DNA from: an uncultured Ruminococcus sp.
GTDB lineage: Bacteria; Bacillota_A; Clostridia; Oscillospirales; Acutalibacteraceae
Assembly: GCA_902773395.1 (NCBI GenBank)
Contig: CACYEJ010000193.1
Location: 1 to 32,396 of the forward strand
DNA: 32,396 nt
Reading direction: 5' to 3'
Below, in pieces: positions 1 to 7,669 of this stretch (position 1 is its first letter; every line of letters starts with the position of its first letter). A program made the translations under genes and the position numbers. Under the pieces are notes generated by a model. That model was not told the DNA's origin. It made no database searches and was given only the letters and a program-made list of their open reading frames with translations.

Positions 1-4
1 CGAC

Positions 5-56
5 GGGGCTCTGCCCTCGACCCGCAAACTTTTGAAAAAGTTTGATCAAAACTTTT
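5..56. repeat. modular hairpin intergenic element
   Basis: Three inverted repeats lie side by side. GGGC-TCT-GCCC is at 6-16. AAACTTTT (26-33) pairs with AAAAGTTT (36-43), and that same AAAAGTTT can instead pair with AAACTTTT (49-56) across GATCA. The last two hairpins share an arm, so they exclude each other. The arrangement of a GC-rich hairpin next to an AAAGTTT/AAACTTT hairpin resembles dispersed intergenic elements I recall from Ruminococcus-type genomes; that is memory, not a search. No second copy was noticed in the window. On the minus strand the AT hairpin is followed by a short T run, so it could also help end transcription of the spoIIM-like gene. Confidence 0.45.
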
Positions 57-174
57 ATATGCTAGATCTTTTAGATTTTGAGTATAACAGTATTTGCGGG
101 CAACAACTACGGAAATATTGCACACCGGATTTCTATTCATGGAAAAATATGAGTTTATGAATATATATGTTATT

Positions 175-852
175 TTAGAAAGAATATAATCTTCCCAAAA
201 GGTAATAAAGTCCTGTATCAAGCAAAGATGAAAAAATGATAATAAGAATCATATATGCACAATTCAGCGTCATTTCACCTAACTTAGGCTTTAGACCTAC
301 TCCGTCCGATGTTCCCTTTCCAAACATTGAAAAAAGCATTGATACGGAGAAATCTATACAATACTGAGCTGAATACATCAACGCTAAGGACGAAACAAAA
401 GCCCCCAAAAGTATCACAGTTATGTAGTAAGCAAGACCCTTTAAACCATAGCTGACACAAAGAAAGCCTGATGATATCCCATACTCAAAGCCTCGAAAAA
501 ACAATATTGCCGGTATGAAAAAAATCCCTAACGGTGAGAGTGACGAGCAATACATCACAATCATAAAAACAAACGATACTGTAAAAGAATTCATAAACGT
601 TTTTGCTGGCGTTTGGTTGCTTTTGAGATTCAGAAAACCTGAAAACAGCTCATCAATCCTATTTAATGCTTCATCGCTCGCCATTCCGGCTTTTACTGCA
701 CCGAAAATCATTCCAGAAAAAAGAATAACTATAAGCAGCGTCAACATTCCATATCGCTGAAAATAACATCTTAGGTTTGCCCTTACCGGAGAATACCGGC
801 TGTAACGGTCATGTTTTTTTGGCTGTGGTACAGTAACAATCATACTTTTCAT
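175..852 (-). CDS. spoIIM: SpoIIM-like stage II sporulation membrane protein
   Basis: This is a 225-residue polytopic membrane protein of the SpoIIM/DUF95 family. In Bacillus, SpoIIM works with SpoIID and SpoIIP in remodelling septal peptidoglycan during engulfment. A basic cytoplasmic N-terminus of about 35 residues is followed by about five hydrophobic segments (about 36-57, 87-115, 125-140, 142-160, 195-222). The family signature is the run of conserved glycine, proline and arginine around residues 107-127 (PLGIFFIP, then FRGFEYG). The length fits the family. ATG at 850-852 is preceded by a GGAAGG-type SD. It is the last gene of the J-like, membrane protein, proC chain, 81 bases after proC. 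Many non-engulfment members of the family exist, so a role in engulfment here is inferred. Confidence 0.75.
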   Translation of the reverse strand: MKSMIVTVPQPKKHDRYSRYSPVRANLRCYFQRYGMLTLLIVILFSGMIFGAVKAGMASDEALNRIDELFSGFLNLKSNQTPAKTFMNSFTVSFVFMIVMYCSSLSPLGIFFIPAILFFRGFEYGISSGFLCVSYGLKGLAYYITVILLGAFVSSLALMYSAQYCIDFSVSMLFSMFGKGTSDGVGLKPKLGEMTLNCAYMILIIIFSSLLDTGLYYLLGRLYSF

Positions 853-904
853 TGTACAACTTCCTTCCCTATAATAGCTTTATAGGAAATATTATGTTGT
901 ACAA
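852..904. promoter_or_regulatory. paired TTGTACAA palindromes around a hairpin
   Basis: The 8-base palindrome TTGTACAA occurs at 852-859 and again at 897-904, and the pair also forms the 9-base inverted repeat TTGTACAAC/GTTGTACAA. Between them CCTATAA (868-874) pairs with TTATAGG (880-886). The element fills the gap between proC and the spoIIM-like gene and covers the SD and start codon of the latter. It could be a repressor operator or an mRNA structure that masks the start. No regulator is identified. Confidence 0.4.
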
Positions 905-933
905 GTTGGTAATATGTATATTTCAGAGAACTA

Positions 934-1731
934 TTATTTTGAAAGCTCGTCTGCACGCTTCGTGCAAGCGTCCATTGCTTCTATAATAGAATTATAGAAA
1001 TCCTTCTCCTCAAGCTTTTCAAGAGCCTTTAATGTTGTTCCGCCGGGAGATGATACCTTTTTAATAAGCACATCGGGAGTATCTCCTGAATTCTCCAGCA
1101 TCTCGGCACTTCCCTTTAAGGTTGCACAAACCAGCTTCAACGCAGCTTCATATGATATGCCCTCTTTTTCCGCATAGTCAACCATTGCCTTTGCAAAAAG
1201 ATAGATATATGCCGGACTGCTTCCGTTTACGGCAATAACACTATTCATCTGAGATTCATCAAGAATTTCTACAACTCCGCCATTTGCAAACATATCGTAA
1301 ACATACTTGAAATCTTCATCGGAAATATTTCTTCTGCTCACTGCCGTTGCACCTGCTCCAAGTAAAAGCGGAGTATTAGGCATAACTCGAACCATTGGAC
1401 ACTCACACTCAATTGTCTTTGCTATGTAATCAGTTGAGATACCGGCTGCAATTGTAACTATAACCTTCTGAGGATTAACAGAACTCTTTATGCTGTCAAG
1501 CACCTCAGCATAATTTTGCGGCTTAACTGCAAGAACGGTGATATCACTCGCCGCAACAACATCTTTTGCAGAAGCGGCAGTACATACACCTTTCTTCAAC
1601 ATAACATCAAGCTTATCCGTCATTACATCAAATACTGTAATTCTCTCAGCAGCGGCAGCGTAATTTCTAATTATTCCATCAATAATCGCTGTTGCCATAT
1701 TTCCTGCACCAATAAAACCAATTTTCTTCAT
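934..1731 (-). CDS. proC: pyrroline-5-carboxylate reductase
   Basis: This is the last step of proline synthesis, reducing 1-pyrroline-5-carboxylate to proline with NAD(P)H in the cytosol. The 265-residue length is usual. An N-terminal Rossmann fold carries the dinucleotide motif GAGNMA at residues 8-13. The middle holds VRVMPNTP, and the C-terminal dimerisation domain has the family signature around VSSPGGTTLKAL near residue 227. The ATG at 1731 has a GGTGA SD. The upstream membrane-protein gene stops only 7 bases before it, so the two are probably cotranscribed. Nothing in the sequence is abnormal. Confidence 0.95.
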   Translation of the reverse strand: MKKIGFIGAGNMATAIIDGIIRNYAAAAERITVFDVMTDKLDVMLKKGVCTAASAKDVVAASDITVLAVKPQNYAEVLDSIKSSVNPQKVIVTIAAGISTDYIAKTIECECPMVRVMPNTPLLLGAGATAVSRRNISDEDFKYVYDMFANGGVVEILDESQMNSVIAVNGSSPAYIYLFAKAMVDYAEKEGISYEAALKLVCATLKGSAEMLENSGDTPDVLIKKVSSPGGTTLKALEKLEEKDFYNSIIEAMDACTKRADELSK

Positions 1732-1738
1732 AATAAAA

Positions 1739-2284
1739 TCACCATTTTCTTAAAATATTTCTTCTGAATTTATATTTATAAATCAGTATTAGATTTTTTA
1801 AAGCTTTATCATACATTAAACAAATCACATTACCCATTAATAAGAACACGCCCGGCAAATAAACATCGCCAATTGCAAAGCTATCCTTCGGTACACCTAA
1901 CAAATATATTGCTATCGTAAAATATATTATACAAGATACATTGATAAACAGCAGCTTTATAGTAAACTTTACTCCGTTACTTTTAAAAATGTTATTATCT
2001 GAACGTTCAAGAATACATTTTAAAATCGGATAATATCCAAATACTGTAATAAAGATAACCGCAGCCTCTTTATCGGGAAGAAACAACAACGCAAGAATTG
2101 ATGACGCAATATACACACTTGTTGCATATTTAACGTCAATTTCTTCAGCAACAAAAGCAATGCAAACTCCTGAAAAAAGCGTACACGTATAAATAGCAAC
2201 GGGAACAAGCTGCCCCAAAAGCATACTAACCAATGCCATTGCTGTCATAATTCCACAAAATGCCATCTTAAAGCTGTGTTCCAA
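1739..2284 (-). CDS. conserved small integral membrane protein, unknown function
   Basis: I do not recognise a named family with certainty. The protein has about 181 residues and four to five hydrophobic segments (roughly 10-30, 33-50, 58-75, 82-95, 110-130, 140-158 counted from the chosen start) and a basic C-terminus rich in Lys and Arg. A motif FITVFGYYPILK in the middle is reminiscent of small multi-pass proteins common in Clostridia. The start choice matters. A TTG at 2293 abuts the SD, whereas the TTG at 2284 lies 9 bases after AAAGGGG (2294-2300), so 2284 is preferred; an ATG at 2266 is another option. The SD overlaps the stop codon of the J-like gene, which suggests translational coupling. 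proC follows 7 bases downstream. Confidence 0.7.
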   Translation of the reverse strand: MEHSFKMAFCGIMTAMALVSMLLGQLVPVAIYTCTLFSGVCIAFVAEEIDVKYATSVYIASSILALLFLPDKEAAVIFITVFGYYPILKCILERSDNNIFKSNGVKFTIKLLFINVSCIIYFTIAIYLLGVPKDSFAIGDVYLPGVFLLMGNVICLMYDKALKNLILIYKYKFRRNILRKW

Positions 2285-2298
2285 ATAAAGCAACCCCT

Positions 2299-2850
2299 TT
2301 ATTTTCTTCTAAAGAAACCGAAAAGAATATCGCAGCATAACAGCAACAAGCAGCCCAACAATCCCGAAAGATAACCATACTTTGATACATTTTTACTTCC
2401 GTTAAGTTCATTGTATAAACCTGTATACTCTTCGTTATATGAATCCTGCTCGTGTGCTTTAGTTACGTAGACTTTAGCTTCTTCAAGCCAACCTCGTTTG
2501 TATAAAATGAATGCTTTAAGATAATTCCACTCTGCTGTTCTTGAAGGTTTGCCGACACCATCGAGTATCTCTTCTGCATCGTCTAATCGGCTACAGGAAA
2601 TCAATCTTCTGACATCTGCATATTGTGACACAGCATTTCTTTTATATGCAGATGTATTGGATTTTGCATTAGTGCTTCGCAGTCGATGAATAATATAATC
2701 ATATGCCTCGTCAATCTCCGTCATTTGATCGGCGGCAGATTCATTGACGCTGCCCTCGAATAATTTCATAGCTTTTTTCTTATAAGCAATCCTGACGGTT
2801 TCTTCATCAGCTGACGGAGAAATGCCAAGTATATCATATGAATCTCTCAT
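2299..2850 (-). CDS. J-like domain/TPR membrane-anchored protein lacking HPD
   Basis: This 183-residue protein begins with a J-domain helix pattern (DSYDILGISPSADEETVRIA, residues 3-22). Where a DnaJ co-chaperone carries HPD, it reads LFEGSVN, so the tripeptide needed to stimulate DnaK ATPase is absent. Residues about 75-150 form paired helices resembling TPR repeats (RLISCSRLDDAEEIL, YKRGWLEEAKVYVTKA). Residues about 158-180 form a hydrophobic Cys- and Leu-rich segment followed by RRK, which looks like a C-terminal membrane anchor. The ATG at 2850 has an AGAGG SD. It is the first intact gene of the chain leading to proC. The family probably scaffolds proteins at the membrane rather than serving Hsp70; that is inference. 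Confidence 0.75.
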   Translation of the reverse strand: MRDSYDILGISPSADEETVRIAYKKKAMKLFEGSVNESAADQMTEIDEAYDYIIHRLRSTNAKSNTSAYKRNAVSQYADVRRLISCSRLDDAEEILDGVGKPSRTAEWNYLKAFILYKRGWLEEAKVYVTKAHEQDSYNEEYTGLYNELNGSKNVSKYGYLSGLLGCLLLLCCDILFGFFRRK

Positions 2851-2902
2851 ACTGTACCTCTTTTTGTATTAAACAGATGTGATTAATTTATAGCTTTTTT
2901 CT

Positions 2903-3013
2903 CTATAAATATGACTTGTCTTTGCATATACCACAATAAACAGCCCGATATATCCGAGCATCTTCTTCACCTAAATTAGGCACAATTATTCCCCGTAAAT
3001 GCTCTAAATTCAC
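2903..3013 (-). pseudogene. short remnant resembling N-terminus of DUF5685 protein
   Basis: A 36-codon frame runs from a GTG at 3013 to a TAG at 2903. Its product contains VPNLGEEDARIYRAVYCGIC, which closely matches the N-terminal part of DUF5685 proteins as I remember them (an aromatic residue or Arg-Ala-x-Tyr, then Cys-Gly-x-Cys). DUF5685 proteins are several times longer and in Clostridia often precede a J-domain gene, as here. The frame stops right after CGIC and the J-like gene begins about 50 bases on, so the rest of the gene appears deleted. No clear SD precedes the GTG. An overlapping 30-codon frame in another phase (ATG 2961 to TAA 2869) has a better SD, so a different short peptide cannot be excluded. 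Confidence 0.45.
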
Positions 3014-3197
3014 TTTCTATTTTATTTTACTACAAATCAAAAAATATATAATTAACATTATGTAAATTTTTGTTCACAAAATGATTTTGGTTTTATGGGC
3101 ATTTTTTTGAAGCTTAAAGCCTGCTGTAAAAGATTATTAACAAATTATACATAATATATAACCTGGGTGTAAATTTTATAATGTTACCAATTTGATG
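3014..3197. other. AT-rich intergenic stretch, no gene seen
   Basis: This stretch between the DUF5685-like remnant and the degV promoter is very AT-rich. I found no open frame with an SD and no strong hairpin. It presumably holds the minus-strand promoter for the J-like/proC chain, but no -35/-10 pair with good spacing stood out. Confidence 0.4.
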
Positions 3198-3226
3198 TTG
3201 ATTTTTTAAATATGGTTTGCTATAAT
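3198..3226 (+). promoter_or_regulatory. sigma-A type promoter of degV
   Basis: TTGATT (3198-3203) and TATAAT (3221-3226) are separated by exactly 17 bases. A leader of about 30 bases follows, with AAGGAG at 3245-3250 before the degV ATG. The -10 is a perfect consensus. Confidence 0.75.
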
Positions 3227-3261
3227 AATCTTGTATAAAACATTAAGGAGTAATTTTACTT

Positions 3262-4122
3262 ATGAACAGAAAAATAAAAATTACCGCAGACAGCACCTGT
3301 GACTTGAACGAAGAGATGATAAAGAAATTCGATGTTGAGATTATTCCGCTCCACATTGTTTATGATAACGAAAGCTTTGAGGACGGAGTTAATATTTTTG
3401 CTTCGGATATTATTGAGCGTTACAGAACGAAAAAGCAGCTTCCTAAGACGGCAGCTGTTAGTATGTGGGAATACACGGAGCATTTCAAAAAATATGTCGA
3501 TGCAGGTTATGATGTAATTCACATCAGCTTAGGTTCGTCTATTTCATCCTCTCACCAGAACAGCGTTGCTGTTGCCGCTGAGCTGGGGCATGTTTATCCC
3601 ATTGATTCCCAAAGTCTTTCTTCGTCTTCGGGTCTGCTTGTGGGAAAGGCATATGATTTTATCAATGAAACCGATTTGAGTGCTGAGGAAATTGCGGACG
3701 AACTTAAAAAAATTGTACCAAAAACAAGCTGTAGTTTTGTGATTGACAGTCTTGAATTTTTGCGTGCCGGAGGAAGATGCTCAACACTCGCTATGTTGGG
3801 TGCAAATCTCCTAAAGATAAAGCCTTGCATTGAGGTAAACAACTCCGATGGTGCTTCTATGACAGTCGGAAGAAAATATCGTGGAAAATTTGAGAGCGTA
3901 ATCACTCAGTACACAAGAGAAAAGCTCGCACAGTTTTCATCGTTTGATACGAAAAGAATCGCTCTTGTAAGCTGTTCGGTATCAGACGAAATTATCGAGA
4001 GCGTTTATAATATTATCAAAGAGCTTAATGTTTTTGAAGAAATATGTATCACGAACGCTAGCTGCACCATTACCAGTCATTGCGGCGAGGGTACCCTTGG
4101 AATTATGTTTATTACAAAATAA
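3262..4122 (+). CDS. degV: DegV family fatty-acid-binding protein
   Basis: DegV proteins bind a single fatty acid between two alpha/beta domains. In Firmicutes, FakB members present it to the kinase FakA for phosphorylation. The 286-residue length is typical. Family landmarks are the N-terminal ADSTCDL (residues 9-15), IPLHI (28-32), the Ser-rich ligand loop SLGSSISSSHQNS (near residue 90), the DSQSLSSSSG loop (near 120) and LEFLRAGGR (near 170). It starts at ATG 3262 with a clear SD and its own promoter, and has no partner gene beside it. No FakA-like gene is in the window, so whether this is a FakB or another DegV paralogue is open. Confidence 0.9.
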   Translation: MNRKIKITADSTCDLNEEMIKKFDVEIIPLHIVYDNESFEDGVNIFASDIIERYRTKKQLPKTAAVSMWEYTEHFKKYVDAGYDVIHISLGSSISSSHQNSVAVAAELGHVYPIDSQSLSSSSGLLVGKAYDFINETDLSAEEIADELKKIVPKTSCSFVIDSLEFLRAGGRCSTLAMLGANLLKIKPCIEVNNSDGASMTVGRKYRGKFESVITQYTREKLAQFSSFDTKRIALVSCSVSDEIIESVYNIIKELNVFEEICITNASCTITSHCGEGTLGIMFITK

Positions 4123-4140
4123 ATTTGAATTAAAAAATTA

Positions 4141-4169
4141 TTGTACCATACTGTCTATTTTTATACTTT
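4141..4169 (+). promoter_or_regulatory. weak promoter of the GNAT gene
   Basis: TTGTAC (4141-4146) and TACTTT (4164-4169) have 17-base spacing. A start site about 7 bases downstream would leave only about 10 bases before the ATG at 4186, where no SD is visible. The match is moderate. Confidence 0.4.
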
Positions 4170-4185
4170 ATGAAATATTTAAAAT

Positions 4186-4662
4186 ATGAGTGATGTAAAA
4201 TTGATAAGCTTTCAAAAAGCAGAAATATACGATTGCAAGGAAATTCAACAAATGCAAATTTCCGCTTTTGCTGAACTTTTAAGAAAATATCGTGATATTG
4301 ACACTAACCCTGCCTGCGAATCACTGGATAAAATTAAAAGCAAAATGAAATCTTCAACCTATTATTTCATTCTGAATAATTCAGTCAAGGTTGGTGTTAT
4401 AAGAATAATTCAGAATCAGAATAGCTGCCGTATCTCACCTATATTTATTTTACCCGAATTTCAAAACAGGGGTTATGCTCAGGAAGCTCTAATTTACGCT
4501 GAAAAATTATATCCCAAAATTAAATATTGGTCGCTTGATACAATTAAACAGGAACAAAAGTTATATTACCTTTATTCAAAATCCGGTTATAACCCCACCG
4601 GAAAGGAATATAATATTAAAGACGATATGACGATCGTTTTTTTTGAAAAGAAGATTCTATAA
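4186..4662 (+). CDS. GNAT family N-acetyltransferase
   Basis: This 158-residue protein has a GNAT fold. The acetyl-CoA binding motif is at residues about 86-104, with ILPEFQNRGYAQEAL giving the Q-x-R-G-x-A pyrophosphate loop. The C-terminal strand-helix unit contains LYSKSGY, the usual aromatic-glycine end of the family (about residues 127-133). The substrate cannot be read from the sequence. It is a monocistronic unit between degV and the DUF4250 gene. No SD precedes the ATG; with the weak promoter found, the leader would be very short. The gene is Lys-, Ile- and Asn-rich and somewhat more AT-rich than its neighbours, so acquisition by transfer is possible but not shown. Confidence 0.85.
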   Translation: MSDVKLISFQKAEIYDCKEIQQMQISAFAELLRKYRDIDTNPACESLDKIKSKMKSSTYYFILNNSVKVGVIRIIQNQNSCRISPIFILPEFQNRGYAQEALIYAEKLYPKIKYWSLDTIKQEQKLYYLYSKSGYNPTGKEYNIKDDMTIVFFEKKIL

Positions 4663-4713
4663 AATTGTACATTAATAATTTGTAAATTTGCTAATAATTT
4701 TACTATAATTATA

Positions 4714-4742
4714 TTGACCTATCCTGATTTATAATGTATAAT
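4714..4742 (+). promoter_or_regulatory. sigma-A promoter of the DUF4250 gene
   Basis: TTGACC (4714-4719) and TATAAT (4737-4742) are separated by 17 bases. This is one of the best promoter matches in the window. The SD AAGGAG at 4761-4766 and the ATG at 4774 follow. Confidence 0.8.
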
Positions 4743-4773
4743 TAGTTAAACGGATTTTAAAAGGAGAATCAAT

Positions 4774-4950
4774 ATGCCTATTCCTACCGATCCCATTATT
4801 CTTTTATCTTTTATCAACACGCAACTTCGTGATAATTATTCATCTCTCGATGATTTGTGTAAATCATATTGTGTTGATCCTGCGGAGATTAGAGAAAAAC
4901 TCTCTTCCGTTAATTATGAGTACGATAAAAATCTAAATAAGTTTGTATGA
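4774..4950 (+). CDS. DUF4250 small protein
   Basis: A 58-residue protein with the DUF4250 pattern: MPIPTDPIILLSFINTQLRD at the start, then SSLDDLCKSY and a C-terminal NYEYDKNLNKFV. The layout suggests a small helical domain, with an SLDDLC...DPAEIREKL helix pair that looks like a DNA-binding helix-turn-helix, though no function is established for the family. It has a consensus promoter, an AAGGAG SD 7 bases before the ATG, and a strong terminator 22 bases after the stop. It is therefore a complete single-gene unit of the kind seen with highly expressed small regulators. Confidence 0.85.
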   Translation: MPIPTDPIILLSFINTQLRDNYSSLDDLCKSYCVDPAEIREKLSSVNYEYDKNLNKFV

Positions 4951-4971
4951 TAAAAACCTACCTACTACCAC

Positions 4972-5001
4972 AAAAAGCTCGGCACTTGACCGAGCTTTTT
5001 G
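4972..5001. terminator. bidirectional intrinsic terminator between DUF4250 gene and ligA
   Basis: AAAAAGCTCGG (4972-4982) pairs perfectly with CCGAGCTTTTT (4990-5000) around a 7-base loop. Each strand ends in a T run, so it can stop transcription of the plus-strand DUF4250 gene and of the converging ligA operon. Confidence 0.92.
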
Positions 5002-5007
5002 TTTTGC

Positions 5008-7008
<2,001 letters not shown>

Positions 7009-7014
7009 TTATTA

Positions 7015-7590
7015 TTACTTATTTACTGCCGAAGTATTCTTTTCTCTAAGATATGTTGACTCTAAATCTGCGAGATGCAGCTTTACAGCCAGAGGATATT
7101 TCTCATAGGCTTGGCTGACCGAATAGCCGTTTGCGTCATCAAATCCACCCATGTGCCAACGAATCGCAATTGCCTCGGCAGGCTTTAGACGCATAAAACG
7201 CTCTATTAAAAATACCGACTTTTCTCCGTGACCGTAAGGAAATTTGTCCTCAATCGCATAAAACGGAACCTTCTCCCATTTGCCCGTTTCATCATTTTTT
7301 ACATTTCTAGTTGATGTCTTATAAAACTCCGCTTTGCACAAATCGTGAAGTAATGCACAAATAGTAAAGCTTTCAAGACTATCTTTGCCCTCTTCAAAAT
7401 GCTTTTCAATCATTGTATTAAATACACTCAGGCTGTGCATGACAAGACCTTCGGGACAAGCACAATGATATTTTGTACTAGCCGGAGCAGTAAAAAAATC
7501 GGTTTTTAACATCCAATCGAGTAATTCCTTCGCACCTTGACGATTGACATTTTCTTCAAAAAGAGAGATAAATTCTTCCTTGTAACCCAT
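7015..7590 (-). CDS. HD-domain phosphohydrolase-like protein
   Basis: This 191-residue protein has an HD-type metal-binding pattern: His52 in MHSLSVF and the doublet His82-Asp83 in LLHDLCKAEFY, with later candidates His in GHGEKS (near 120) and RWHMGG (near 145). Such proteins hydrolyse phosphate esters of nucleotides or related compounds; the substrate is unknown. A Cys-containing loop KYHCACPEGL precedes the first His. The ATG at 7590 has a strong GGAGG SD 6 bases upstream. It lies between the ispH-rpsA gene and ligA. The spacing to ligA suggests cotranscription and perhaps a housekeeping role in nucleotide metabolism, which is inference. Confidence 0.85.
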   Translation of the reverse strand: MGYKEEFISLFEENVNRQGAKELLDWMLKTDFFTAPASTKYHCACPEGLVMHSLSVFNTMIEKHFEEGKDSLESFTICALLHDLCKAEFYKTSTRNVKNDETGKWEKVPFYAIEDKFPYGHGEKSVFLIERFMRLKPAEAIAIRWHMGGFDDANGYSVSQAYEKYPLAVKLHLADLESTYLREKNTSAVNK

Positions 7591-7617
7591 GAGAACCTCC
7601 GTTAAAATATACTATTA

Positions 7618-7641
7618 GAAGGCACCCTTTCGGATGCCTTC
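7618..7641 (-). other. GAAA-tetraloop hairpin between ispH-rpsA and HD gene
   Basis: On the minus strand GAAGGCATCC pairs with GGGTGCCTTC (10 pairs with one G-T) and is capped by GAAA. No T run follows on either strand, so it is not a classical terminator. It may be an mRNA stability or processing element that uncouples the highly translated S1 message from the genes downstream, or a weak attenuator. Confidence 0.55.
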
Positions 7642-7669
7642 CGGAAAAAATATTAATAATTGTAGAAAA

